Of a stretch of 57,241 bases of DNA, positions 10,029 through 20,670 are shown piece after piece. The notes below the pieces were generated by a model, which saw only the letters and a program-made list of their open reading frames with translations, had not been told where the DNA came from and did not search any database. The stretch covers positions 1-57,241 of the forward strand of contig JAANBB010000255.1 in the NCBI GenBank assembly GCA_014621425.1, in the 5' to 3' direction. The DNA is from Cylindrodendrum hubeiense (Eukaryota > Ascomycota > Sordariomycetes > Hypocreales > Nectriaceae). The position numbers were made by a program, and so were the translations under genes. The first letter of the stretch is position 1; the number at the start of each line of letters is the position of its first letter.

Positions 10029-11426
10029 ATGGTTCGCCTCCACCACTTTCTCAGCATCGTTGTTCACTTCCCCTTCGACCTCCCCGGAGTCGAAGGGTCT
10101 CTTTTTCTCCCCGGCTTCCCAGCTCTGCAATTGGGTGAGCCTGCCGCAAAGGCGATACTTGAGGAGACGCATGTCACGAACCGTCGCGATGGCAGCTCCC
10201 GGTTCTATCAAACGCTAGGTCTTGTGAAGAGACTGGTCGAGGAACGAGAGGTCATGGTCGAAGTTCCTGAAACGGAGCTACACAGTCTCTTGGATCAGAT
10301 CGATATTCTTCGAGATCAAGTAACTGGGATGTTGCCATCTGGTTCCGTAAATTCTCTTTCCGCAAACCAGCCTCTATCCACGGACCAACCGGAAAGCCAA
10401 TCCCTGAGCATCTCTACCGGACAATCTAGCCAGGAATCCCAAGCACCATCGAGTACGGTGCTTGGCGGTGCCTTCATAGAGTCAGCCGCGAAAGTGTCCC
10501 AGGAGTCATCTGGAGAGTCAGAATCTACAGGCTCGACCCAAGATTCGACAGAAGAGACCGAAGAGTTGGAGTCTGAAGAGTTGGAGTCCGAAGAGTCAGA
10601 ATCCGAGGAGTCAGAATCCGAAGAGTCAAAGTCCACCAACTCTACCCAGGATCCTACCGAACAGACCGAAGAAGGGTCTCAGGGCTCACCCGAAGAGTCG
10701 GGGACCACCAGCTCTGCTCTGGATTTTCCAGCACAGACCGAAGAAAAGCTTCAAGCACTGTCCGGAGATCCAAACCCTCCGAGTTCTACCCAAGAATCGA
10801 TAGAACAGACTGAATATTTCAGTGCTGATATCGCTCACTGCAAAGTCGAGCGCCAGGTAAGTGGCCTCAACCCTCTCCGTCGAGACTATAACTGCGCAAC
10901 AGAAACCAGTGCCGCCACAGATGTCCTGATACAAAGCTCTTCGGTGATGACCTCTCCGAGCCTGTCAGACGGCGTGAACCAGGACATTCAAAGTCCAACC
11001 ACTGCAGTCGCGGTCGAAGGCTCGCTCCAGACCACGACCGCGGTGACCCTTTCTGCGCCTCTAAACGTGGTTCATGCGGCGGGATCGGTATCGGGAGAAC
11101 AACCAGCTTTTGAGAAAATCCAGGAGCTCAGCACTACAGTGTTAACATCGACCAACACGAGGGAGTCCACTGTGACAATGACGACGACACGGACAAAGTT
11201 TCTTTACTTTCCCCTACCTAGCGTCGAAACTCCGCTAGGTGCAGGGTTGGCGACCAATACGACTGCAACACCCAACTCGAACAGCGAAGACACGTCAGAG
11301 ACGCCCTCGATGCGCATGCCGGTGGTGAGAGTTCCCGATTCAAACACAACTGCCGAAGGCGCTCCGCTCAGCGGCTTCAAGACCTTATCAAAGCCGACGA
11401 CCAGTGTGGGGGAGGGGACATTCTGA
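10029..11426 (+). CDS. Hypothetical Ser/Glu- and Ser/Thr-rich protein
   Basis: I do not recognise this protein. A single open frame of 465 aa starts at an ATG in a good context (ACACAATGG). The N-terminus has a modest hydrophobic stretch (about residues 5-35), too weak to call a signal peptide. A helical segment follows (EVPETELHSLLDQIDILRDQ). The middle is an acidic low-complexity region built on repeats of Glu-Ser-Glu-Glu-Ser (DNA about 10560-10640). After it come motifs of the type STQD.TEQTEE, then Thr/Ser-rich sequence to the end. The length of the uninterrupted frame favours a real gene. The composition suggests a disordered, perhaps glycosylated or phosphorylated protein. A perfect GTAAGT donor at 10857 with an acceptor at 10902 lies inside the frame, and splicing there would truncate the product. 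Confidence 0.5.
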   Translation: MVRLHHFLSIVVHFPFDLPGVEGSLFLPGFPALQLGEPAAKAILEETHVTNRRDGSSRFYQTLGLVKRLVEEREVMVEVPETELHSLLDQIDILRDQVTGMLPSGSVNSLSANQPLSTDQPESQSLSISTGQSSQESQAPSSTVLGGAFIESAAKVSQESSGESESTGSTQDSTEETEELESEELESEESESEESESEESKSTNSTQDPTEQTEEGSQGSPEESGTTSSALDFPAQTEEKLQALSGDPNPPSSTQESIEQTEYFSADIAHCKVERQVSGLNPLRRDYNCATETSAATDVLIQSSSVMTSPSLSDGVNQDIQSPTTAVAVEGSLQTTTAVTLSAPLNVVHAAGSVSGEQPAFEKIQELSTTVLTSTNTRESTVTMTTTRTKFLYFPLPSVETPLGAGLATNTTATPNSNSEDTSETPSMRMPVVRVPDSNTTAEGAPLSGFKTLSKPTTSVGEGTF

Positions 11427-11743
11427 GTGGGGGAAGGATTGGATCTGGTTGCTGCAACCCCATTTTTTGAATATTAAGGCTCGGGTGCTCGGGGTGCTCG
11501 GACATGGAAATGGTTACGTACGAAGGAATAATGATAGGAATGAGACTCGGCCCGCTAAACGACAAATTGCTTCTATCTGTTTGGCTTGATCCGGTGACCT
11601 GAACGCAGGGATGGCGATGCGGGCTGCCCGAAAACGGAGCCTCCCCAGATAACCCTAGACCAGATCTCATCCGGCGGGCTCCAATATTCCCGCACTGATC
11701 TCGAATGTGAGGCCGTGTACTGGTCCGGCGCCGGTGTGGTGTT

Positions 11744-11834
11744 GTGGCCGGAATCTTTCCGGCCACTAGGCCCCACCCGTGGCCGGTCAGATTCGGCACC
11801 AAGTGGGGCCATGTTGTTTAAGTGCGCCGGCCAC
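11744..11834. promoter_or_regulatory. Palindrome and half-site cluster, GTGGCCGG type (upstream copy)
   Basis: A perfect inverted repeat with 10-bp arms, GTGGCCGGAA (11744-11753) and TTCCGGCCAC (11757-11766), is separated by TCT. Two more octamers follow: GTGGCCGG at 11779-11786 and its reverse complement CCGGCCAC at 11827-11834. CGG/CCG inverted triplets are the usual core of Zn2Cys6 regulator sites (established knowledge). That this cluster binds such a factor is inference. Confidence 0.5.
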
Positions 11835-12226
11835 CCTCCACAATTTCACAATCAGCAACCCAACACCATCACCACCGCCTCCTTTTGAGCATCGGAGACG
11901 ACTTTAGCTTGCGATGATGGTCGATTCCGTCGGTCTAACTGTTATTTCCTGGTTGATATCCGGGATCCAGGCTGATTTTAACGACACATGAGGCGCAACC
12001 CTCACCAAAGTATGCCAATGTACCGAGTCCTGGCCGACGATACCCTCAACACCGTGTGCGTTTGTCATGATACGAGCGCCCGCAGCGATGCACGGCGGTT
12101 TGGGGCTATCAACTGCATTTCTGTTACGTTTTGTGGGAGATAGGTGCTCGTGACCTGCTTCAAACGTACTTAGGCAAGATAACAAGTGCCGACGGCGCTG
12201 TTTGCTCTGATGGCATCCCCGCCTGC

Positions 12227-12250
12227 GTGGCCGGAATCCGTTCCGGCCAC
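12227..12250. promoter_or_regulatory. Second GTGGCCGGAA / TTCCGGCCAC palindrome, close to IDO start
   Basis: The same two 10-bp arms occur again, GTGGCCGGAA (12227-12236) and TTCCGGCCAC (12241-12250), with a 4-base spacer TCCG. The site ends 136 bases before the IDO ATG, a position fit for a transcription-factor site or a leader hairpin. Identity of both arms between the two copies argues against chance. Confidence 0.55.
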
Positions 12251-12386
12251 AGGGTACTTAGGCGGCGACGAGATCCCAGAATGAGAACAGGAACCAGAGA
12301 CCATCGCAATCACAACTCGCACAACAACAACAAACACTCTTCGCTTCTTTTCAATATCCTTTTGCCTCTCCTCCTACCTTGACAAC

Positions 12387-13913
12387 ATGGGTTCTCTTGG
12401 TAGCACTCCTCCTTTCCGTGTCCTGGACGATACTCGTCCGGACGACACGACCCTCCCAGCCTTTATGGTGTCCACGACAAGGGGATTCCTCCCTCGAATG
12501 GACCCAATCGTGACGCTGCCCAAGGAGTTTGATGCCTTTGAGGACATCCTCCAACGGATGCCCGTCAAGATGGCCTCAGGGGAGCCAGGCCTGCTTGCTC
12601 AGTACAAGCTAGGCGATGTGGTTGATAAGGAGCTGCCCAACCTGGCAGAAGCTGTCGACAAGTACAAGGACAACCTGCCCATTCAAAATGCCTTGTACCG
12701 TGACTACTCATTCCTTGCCTCGGCGTACTTGCTTGAGCCTTGTCACCACCGATTCATCAAGGGCGAGCCCTACGGCCTTGGCCGACAGGTCTTGCCTGCC
12801 AATATCGCACATCCCATCGCTCGATGTGCCGAGATGTAAGTCATCTACCTTTCCTCCAAGGGGTAGTCAATGTGTCTAACACATACTAGCTGTGGCTTCA
12901 AGCCCTTCATGGAGTATGCTGGTTCATACGCCCTCTTCAACTACCGCCTGGTTGACCCAGCTGCCGGTATGGAGTACTCCAACCTTCGATTGATCCGAGC
13001 CTTTGAGAATGGCCTGGACCCCACCTCATCCGAGGCCGGATTTGTCCTCGTGCACATTGACATGGTCAAGAACTCTGGTCCTTTGGTGGGAGGAACTGTC
13101 AAGGCGCTGGATGCTGCCTCTGACACCTCCAACCCCAACCCCGTAGAGCGACGTGCCAGCTTCAACGAGGGCATGTCGTCCATCCTGGGCGCTCTGACCA
13201 AGATTAACGGCGTCATGGAGACTATGTGGGCCAAGTCGAAGCCGATGGAGTACACCAGCTTCCGAACCTTCATCTTCGGCATCACATCGCAGTCCATGTT
13301 CCCCGACGGCGTAGTTTACGAGGGCATCAACGACAACAAGCCCATGTCATTCCGCGGCGAGAGCGGCGCCAATGACTCCATCGTGCCGCTCATGGACAAC
13401 CTCCTCCAGCTGCCCATGCCCAACACGCCGCTGACGGAGATCCTGCGCGACTTCCGCGAGTACCGCCCCAGCAACCACAAGGGCTTCCTGCTGCACGTCA
13501 AGGAGCGCTCGCTGGAGCTGGACCTGAAGAACTACGCGCTGGGCCGCCACTCTGTGAACCTGTCTGATGAGGAGCGCGACCTGCGCCGCGAGTCCGTCAG
13601 CCTGTGGCTGCAGATCCTCAACCAGGTGCGCGACTTCCGCTGGCGCCACTGGTGCTTCGCGCGCGAGTACATCCTGAAGCGCACGTCGCACCCGACGGCC
13701 ACGGGCGGCAGCCCCATTGTGACCTGGCTGCCGAACCAGCTGGAGGCGGTCTTGGAGGAGATGGTCAGCATCGACGAGGTGGGCAAGGCTGCCGACTCGC
13801 GCGGCCTGGGCAAGGTGTGCGAAGACATCATGGATGCGGCGCTGCGGCAGCGGGAGACGCTGCGCAAGGAGGTGGACAAGTACTGTGCCGAGCGGGGAGT
13901 CACTCGGTCTTAA
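12387..13913 (+). CDS. BNA2: Indoleamine 2,3-dioxygenase (tryptophan/kynurenine pathway, Bna2-type)
   Basis: This haem enzyme opens the indole ring of L-tryptophan with O2 to N-formylkynurenine, the first step of de novo NAD synthesis in fungi. There are two exons, 12387-12835 and 12890-13913, with a 54-nt GTAAGT...TAG intron, giving 490 aa. IDO hallmarks are RDYSFLASAYLLEP (about 110-123), FRGESGAND (304-312) and YRPSNHKGFLLHV. His346 in the last motif is the expected proximal haem ligand. The C-terminal half includes the IDO-like RWRHWCFAREYILKRT and ATGGSP segments. ATG at 12387 follows a CA/CT-rich leader. The 3' half of exon 2 is markedly GC-richer at third positions than exon 1. An AATAAA lies 60 bases past the stop. 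Fungi often carry several IDO paralogues; which one this is cannot be settled here. Confidence 0.93.
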
Positions 13914-13972
13914 AGAGGGCTCAAGGGATATGGGAGTATGCGGTATTGATTTTTAAAGTTAGCAAGCCTAGG

Positions 13973-13978
13973 AATAAA
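13973..13978 (+). terminator. Probable polyadenylation signal of IDO
   Basis: A canonical AATAAA hexamer lies 60 bases after the IDO stop codon, in AT-richer DNA. Fungal poly(A) signals are degenerate, so this is a suggestion. Confidence 0.4.
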
Positions 13979-14522
13979 AGTGCGTTGAACCAAATGATGA
14001 TGCTGTGTTATTGTGGTAGTGATGGCGGTGGTGGTGGTGTAGATGTGTTGGCACGACACAATTGAAGAGACCTCAACTTGCGGCATGTCGGGTTATTTCA
14101 GCTTCCATGCTGATGCTTGCAAATAAATATTATATCCGTTGAGACTTGATTTATTGCTATTTGGATGCGGAAGAAAATCCCGAATTCTAGTTATGCGATC
14201 TCTTATAAATAAAAGATAGAATACTTTACCTCTATACGTATTGAGAAACCTTGGTACTATATTTATCTTATAATTCATATGCCTTGTTTGATGTCTGATG
14301 GACGTCAATAGAAATTCTCCTATTATTCTAAAGGTGGAGTGGTTTTGAATCATTTTGTCACTTGAATAGTGCTGTTGTGCTGGTGGTGCGGTGGACATGC
14401 GTGTAAGTCGTGGGAGATGAGTTGGCAATGTTGGCGGTTGGCGCAACAGAAGTACCAACCAACCAATTGATCAACTGGATGGCAGGGTCCCTGAGAGTCG
14501 CTCGTGAGCCCTCGATAAGTTG

Positions 14523-14552
14523 AATCAAGTACATTTAAATCAAGTACATTTA
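14523..14552. repeat. Perfect 15-bp tandem duplication
   Basis: AATCAAGTACATTTA occurs twice back to back (14523-14537 and 14538-14552) within the AT-rich block. Confidence 0.9.
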
Positions 14553-15599
14553 TTTCCGCAAAATACCATTCATGACCATCTAGTGAATTCTCCAGCACTA
14601 ATATGACGTACTCAATATAATTTAATTAAAGATAGATGAACGACGGCGAACATGTGGACCCTTGACGGTTCATCAGCGCCCAGGCCACAGGATTACTACA
14701 CGGCCAAATCCTTGTACGTGGCCCATCCCCGTCCGGCCTAAGATGGAAGCAGACTGCACCGCCGTGGAGAGACGGCGAAAGGATCCGCAAAGGGAAGAGA
14801 GGCTGGTCCATGTGGGATTCGGGCGGGGGATGCATCCTTTGCTGCGGCTTTCCCGGGTTGTTCCACTGTTCCACTTGAGGGCAGCACGGCGAGCAGAACG
14901 GCTTGATACCAGCGAAAACGGCATTTGCGTGACATGTTGGCCGGCTTCTCGCAGCATTATCGCCGACGAACAGCTCTAGGTTAAGCAGCCGGTACAACGA
15001 CGCCCAGTCATCGCGACGCAAGGTCCCGAACAAAGCGGACGGCGATTGCGGCTGCATGGGCGCTCCGATCCACGATGCCCGTCCATCCCTTGCGAGCAGC
15101 GTCCAATGCCATGGCGCCAGCGCCCGTCTTGGCCACCCTCTGCCACGTCGATCGGGGCAGGGCAGGGGCCTTTCTCACAGGCCGGCTGCGTGAGTTAGGA
15201 CTCGTTAGGTAGGTGCTGAAACCTCTTAAATCGCGCCGCATTGCATGCCGCTGTAGAATGAAGAGTCTAGACAAAGAACGAAGGCGGCGTAACCCTGGCT
15301 GAGCCAGCCTCGCTCAGTCTGACATGCATGGATCATGGGTTCTCGACCACGCGAGGCTTCTTCTCTTCGCTGTCGGCCTGTCACTCTTCCTCTCACCCTC
15401 CCACTCTCTATCGCCTCCTCTTCCGCTGTGATCCCGTCGCCTCCCACGGGTCGTTTCCAGCCGTTCGAGCGCACTCCTTTGTCCGCCTCGTGAGGAGCTC
15501 CAAGACAGCAGGCGCAAGGCCACAATGACGACCGTCTGACCGATCCACCGCCGCCCATTGACAGAGTGAAAACGTCTCACGGCCTCACCTCAGCTCACG

Positions 15600-16907
15600 A
15601 TGCGCCTCCTCCTCCCAGCCTGTACCCTCACCTTCGGGCTGGCCACCGCCCAGCTCCTCGAGCGCTATGGCTCGGTGCCAATTGCCCCGGACGGCCTGAT
15701 GCCGCGCTTCATCCTCGACAAGTCCAATCCGCTGGCGAAGCGCGCCGACGTCGATTGCGGCGAAGACCACCACAGCTGTAAGTCCGGCCCACCTCAGCCC
15801 TATCCCGTCGCTGTCTGACCTCGGTCGCACACAGGCCTCGACATAGGATTCAGCGATCAATGCTGTGAAAACGACACCTACTGCTACGTCAACCGCGAGG
15901 GCAAGGCCAAGTGCTGCCCCATCGGGTCCAACTGCTCCAGCGACTCCGACTGCTCCTCGACGGCCTACTTCTGCACCCGCACCGTCACCGCCAGCGGCAC
16001 GCCCACCGCGCAAGAGGGATGCTGCAACCGCAAGTGCCCCGGGACCAGTCTATTCCTGTGCCCAACCAGCCTCGGCGGTAACTGTTGCGCCTTCGGGGCC
16101 GAGTGTCGCGAGGGCGGCGAATGCGCCTCCACCAAGTCGGCGACCAAGTCGGCCCTGCTTACACCCGTCGAGGAGGGCTGCACCACGTCCCAGCACAAGT
16201 GCGCCGACGGCAGCGGGTGCTGCGATGACTGGCAGCATTGTACCGAAGTCAGCAACACCGGCTACTGCGCCGCCGGCAACCCGTCCGAATCCATCTCCGT
16301 CGTCCCTGATCCCGACGATCAAGGCCTGTCCACCGGCGCTAAGGCGGGCATCGGCGTCGGCGCTGTCGTCGGCACCAGCATCATCGTTGGCATCTTGACC
16401 TGGCTCTGTATCTCGAAGCGCCGCCAGCGCCAGCGCACCTTGAGTCGCCAGTCCGCCGGTATTGAGGGCTCCGCCGGCGGCCAGGAGAGTGCTCCGCCCG
16501 TGGACGCCATGACGGACATTTCGGGCACCGACAACAGCCGGGTCCGCCAGGGCTTGACGCAGGACTACTTCGGGCCGGCCGCCGTTCACGGCCCGTTTAC
16601 AGAGACGGTCACTTCGACGTCAACGTCGCCCGGAAATGCCCGCGCAGTGCCTACGAGGCCCCAGGGCCCTGGGGACATTACCGCGCCGGTGGAGATCGAT
16701 TCGACGGCCAAGGATACCATCCCCGGGAATGGATTCCTATCGCCCATGACGAACTCCAGCGTCGCCCCCACGCCGCAGTCCGAGATCGTTGAGGGTCGCT
16801 TTGAGTTGTACGGTTCCGAAAGGTCCCCGGGGATAGAGCGCCCGTCATCCATCGTCCCAACGCCTCCAGAGAGCCCAATTATTGAACCGGCTCGACGACC
16901 GGAGTAA
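15600..16907 (+). CDS. Cys-rich secreted ectodomain, single-pass membrane protein
   Basis: Not assignable to a named gene. Two exons, 15600-15777 and 15835-16907, with a 57-nt GTAAGT intron, give 416 aa. A signal peptide (MRLLLPACTLTFGLATAQ) leads into an ectodomain with many cysteines in paired CC and C-x6-C-type spacings (CCPIGSNC, CCAFGAEC, GCCDDWQHC). The run from about residue 55 to 225 looks like repeated small disulphide knots. A single transmembrane helix follows (GAKAGIGVGAVVGTSIIVGI, about 245-270) with a stop-transfer SKRRQRQR. A Pro/Ser/Thr-rich cytoplasmic tail runs to the end. KR at about residues 47-48 could be a Kex2 site that removes a short propeptide. The architecture suggests a cell-surface sensor or anchor (inference). 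The intron splits a Cys codon and restores frame exactly. Confidence 0.75.
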
Positions 16908-17197
16908 TGAAATCATGCGAAATAAACGGGTTGTGTTTGGTCGTCTTATTTTACTAGCAACGCCTAATATCCTGTTCATACGAAGAACAACCAACCAGAT
17001 TCTCTCACCGAGAATAAATCCGTACATAAGAAACGATTATAAGGACCGATTTTGCTCAGAACTCCATGCAGAAAAGCAGACACAGGAAAATACCACCATA
17101 GTGCCATAAACGCCGAGACCGGGTCGTCCGAAGGGAAAGAGGAAACAAAACGAGAACGACATGCACAATAACCAAGCTCCTTCCAGGCTCTCAAGCC
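16908..17197. other. Short convergent 3' region
   Basis: 290 bases between two convergent stops. AATAAA hexamers at 16921-16926 and 17013-17018 (+) could serve the Cys-rich gene. Nothing else is seen. Confidence 0.5.
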
Positions 17198-18159
17198 TCA
17201 GCAAACAACGCCCCCAAAGGGAGCGCAGGTCCGGAGATCCTTGACAAGATCCTCGACACTGCTCAGATGCTGGCTCAGCAGTTCCTGCTTCTCTTCGGTG
17301 GTGAGAGTCACCTCGCCCTCGACAGAGCCGGAGCGCTTGCGGCGGGATTCGGCGGCAAAGGCGCCAGCAAGCTTGCTGGGGCTACGCTGGAGCATACCGG
17401 GGACAGAGTCGCGCTGATCGGCACGGGGGATGGAGGGCATCTCGGGCATGAGGTAAAAGTAGAGGAACTCGACGAGCTTGAGCTTGACCTCGCGAGCGGT
17501 AGAGCGCGACTTGAAAAGGGAGGTAACAGTGAGGAGGCCATCTAGGTCCTCGAAGGTGCGTGTATTGCGGGGAGTGTCGATAAGAGCCGTGACGAGGGTC
17601 AAGAGGGTTGCGGACTGGATCGCGGGGCAGTTGAAGGGTTCAAGAAGGTCGAGGAGGAGCTGTAATGTAAATGTTAGTCAACAAGTTGATGGAGAAAACT
17701 GGGATGGATAAACAAGGGCAATCCCATGTCTATACGTACATTCATGTTCTGTTCCCGGCTGAAGAGCGACTTGCTAGGAGGGTGCAGCAGTAAAGCACCC
17801 TGGATGAGATCGAGGGCACTGAGGATCAACAGATCATTCTGGCCATCGCTTCCCTTTGCCATGAGTCGGTCGAGGGTTCCAATCAAGCGCATGGCAACGT
17901 TCCACTCGAAACCCTCCTGCAGCTTAAAGAATTGGCGGAATGCGGGGTCCTGACCCAGCTGTGCGAGGTCCTTGTTGCGCGAGGGGGAAGCTTCAGCGTC
18001 GTCCTTGTCGGGGTCTCTGCCGCGGTTGGTGCGGTCGTTGCGTGGGTTGGACAGGCAGATCTGGGCGAGTAGGCCCTCGACCTGGCGCAGTCCCTTGCGG
18101 ACCTTGGGGCCATCGTAGGACGACAGGTTGTCGAATGCGAGAGAGAGAAGCGACTCCAT
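17198..18159 (-). CDS. cdc14: Septation initiation network protein Cdc14 (Sid1-associated, not the phosphatase)
   Basis: In fission yeast, Cdc14 is the partner of the Sid1 kinase in the septation initiation network that triggers cytokinesis; filamentous fungi keep it for septum formation (family knowledge). There are two exons, 18159-17740 and 17659-17198, with an 80-nt GTACGT...CAG intron, giving 293 aa. Family-like blocks are the N-terminal MESLLSLAFDNLSSYDGPKVRKG, RQVEGLLAQICLS, LILSALDLIQGALLLHPPSK and, in exon 2, LLLDLLEPFNCPAIQSATLL plus LVEFLYFYLMPE. A Ser/Arg-rich segment with SPSKLAGAF and RRKRSGS could be a phosphorylation site. It is unrelated to Cdc14 phosphatases. The start at 18159 is the first in-frame ATG after a GT/GA-rich leader. 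The gene is convergent with the Cys-rich gene and divergent from GGPPS. Confidence 0.88.
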
Positions 18160-20670
18160 TATGGTGGGTTGTGTGTGTGTAAGAGAGAGTGTGGGTGGTT
18201 GTGGTTGTGACTGTGTTGTAGTTGTGGGTTTGTTTACAACGATAACGAGAGACGACAGACAACAACCGGGACGAGGATGGACGACAAGGCAAGCAGGACA
18301 CGGGATGGAGGTAGAGGCAGAAGAGACCGACTTGTGCTGCAGAGTGAAAGTGTTAATACAAAAAGGGCGAAGAAGAGAAAAACATTGGGTATTACGCAGC
18401 GATGCAGTGGCCGAGCCCAAACAAATGCTCGAGACTGGGGAGAATCAAGAGTTTATGTTGCCGTCGGGCGTTGTGAGTGGGTGCGCAAGTGCATTCCTTG
18501 GCGATTCACCGGGCAACCAGCGTTAGCGCCAATGGTTTCAAGCTTCCAACGCTCAGCGCCGGCTTCCAGACGCCTGGGCTGGGCCGGGGATTCCAGGAGC
18601 CCACCTAATCCCCAGGCCCATCCCCGCCACGAGCGTTGCTCGGTTTAGTGGAGTTGCGCTGCCTGTAGGGGTGTGCCACACTGGGCCTCACTGTGGCGGT
18701 TTCACCGCGGATGGATGGCGAGGTGATGCGCGGGAGCGTGACCTGGAGTCGCCTGAGAGATCTGGCGGTTTCGGACAGTCCCCCCCCAGGACGTGCTGCA
18801 GCTGGGATGGGCTTAGTGGGATCTCACTGGTGCTGCTGCAGGTTCGCAGATTGGGCAACCTCCCAAAGGGGGGATGACAGGGAATGGGCCCGAAAGCCTG
18901 CAAGCGGACACGGAGCTGGATGAGAGCAGAATGCATGTGAAAGTGCGGCCGGGACATAGTAGGACTTTGTTGAGTTTGACCTAGCCCGGCACGACCCTGC
19001 TGTCCTACTTGGTGCAGACGACCAGCCGCTATGGGAGCGGCTGCGAAGACACCAAGCAGCATCCGCCACGACGTGGGCGAAGCAGGGCAGAGGGCAAGGC
19101 AGTGCTGGGTGGGTGAAGCTTCGAATCCAAGCTCAGATGACGAAACAGCATCTAAAATCGAAAGGGAGCAGAGCCGGTGGGCTGAGGTGGTGTGGTTTCC
19201 CCCAATGATGGATGGATGGGATAGCTCTGCCTCAACATATTAAAGTCCCCCATGGACACGAGGGTCATGGATAAATTCCCCATTCCCAGCAGTGACCCAG
19301 GTCGTCAAACGTCCACCCCCTTCGTCCTTCTCCCGACCTTCTTGCTCTTCGTCTTGTCTCCTTGAAACACCGTCCGGCCCTCGCAGCGTCGAACAAGCTT
19401 GCCCGAAAGCCGCCGCATACTCTATTCAGAACCAGAACCAGAACCAGCTCCCCCTGCAGAGGTAAGTTGCGCCGTTCTCGCCATGCCCAACTCCACCGCG
19501 AAGCCATTGTGGCTTCGCTTTCCATTATCCGTCACCCGATTCGGCGGAGGCAGCGCGGAGGCAGCGGCGACAGCGGAGGCAGCGGAGGCCGGCCCATCCA
19601 CGAGCCCAGAGGCCCGCTGTTGGGCTGCATGAAAGCGAGAACGAGACCCGCTCTCATCGCCTCCGTCACCTTCTGTCACCTATGTACATCTGTATCCCAT
19701 CTGGCATAACGCCGCTGGCCGCCGCTGGAACCCCCTGTGCGAGCGAGACGTCCAGCACGTCCTGTTGAGCTATTGCCGCTGCTCGGGACGTCATCGCTAT
19801 CGTCAGCTGCAGATGACAGCCTCAGCGTCGCCATCCCAACCCAATCCCATTCCAACCCCAATCCAACCCCTTCACCTGCTCAGGATCTGGCTAAATAGGA
19901 CTCGGCACTACAGGTTCTTGGCGTATCAGCTGCCGTTCTTGTTCCAGTTTTGGGCGCTGAAAAAAGCCACCGTCATCATCTCGAGGTCAGTAAACATCCG
20001 CCCGCATCGTCCGCGGATCCCCAGACCCCCTCTCCGCGCGGGCTGAAGCCCAAGGAGGGTCTCGAAAGCGTCCTCTATTTAGGTGCCAAACCGATTCCTC
20101 CCCCACATCGCATCCCAGGCTTCGGCGCTAGCTCCGCCTGGCTTGCGACAGCCCTGACGGCTGAAGCTACATGGCCCGTATCCCACAGTCCTCCCAACTA
20201 CGTAGTGCGTGGTTCGCTGCCGGACAGCTAGCTTAGCCTCCCCCTTCCCCTCCGAAGATCCCATCCTCCCGCAAGACCTTGCACATGACAATGGCTTTTA
20301 TGCCTTCGTCTTCGCCTCCATCTTCGCTTGCGCACCAGGCAGACTCGGCCTCATCACTTGTGCTGGGCACTCAATGACCTATATTGCTACAGGTACCGAA
20401 CCGACCCTCAAACCGAAACCGTCGCAAATCGCATTTCTCCAACCTGTCTTGTGTCCTGAAGCCAGCTTGTGAGAGCTGCCATTTCCGGCCACCACCACCA
20501 CCACCTCCACCAACTCAACCACCATCAGGAGCAGGCATCCATCCACCCATAAGCTTGCATCTTGCCTCCACCTCCCTCGCCTCTCCTCTTCTTCTCTCTC
20601 CAATACTCGTCCGCACTTGCTGCTCTCTTCCAATATCGACTTCAACCCCACGACTTCAACCCACGCCTTC
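18160..20670. other. Divergent intergenic region between cdc14 and GGPP synthase
   Basis: About 2.5 kb serving as upstream region for both neighbours. Next to cdc14 is a GT/GA-rich simple-sequence tract (about 18165-18235). An AGAACC triplet repeat lies near 19425-19449, and GGAGGCAGCG-type repeats near 19544-19590. A single TTCCGGCCAC (20483-20492) lies 178 bases before the GGPPS ATG and matches one arm of the IDO palindromes. No supported gene. Confidence 0.5.

Larger units (their letters stand above)
11427..12386. other. Upstream region of the IDO gene
   Basis: About 960 bases between two plus-strand genes. The notable content is a cluster of GTGGCCGG or CCGGCCAC octamers (described separately). 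After the first palindrome comes a leader-like stretch (about 11835-11913) and a 25-codon open frame (11914-11991). The final 130 bases before the IDO ATG are CA/CT-rich, as in fungal leaders. Confidence 0.55.
13914..15599. other. Intergenic, with AT-rich block
   Basis: About 1.7 kb. After the IDO 3' UTR comes an AT-rich block (about 14090-14640), clearly different from the GC-rich surroundings. It contains a tandem 15-mer and no long open frame. From about 14650 the DNA returns to normal composition; the last 250 bases are CT-rich leader for the 15600 gene. Confidence 0.55.

Noticed and set aside
19117..19135. GAAGCTTCGAATCCAAGC resembles a tRNA T-arm
   Set aside because: No matching acceptor stem, D-arm or anticodon arm is found at the right distances.
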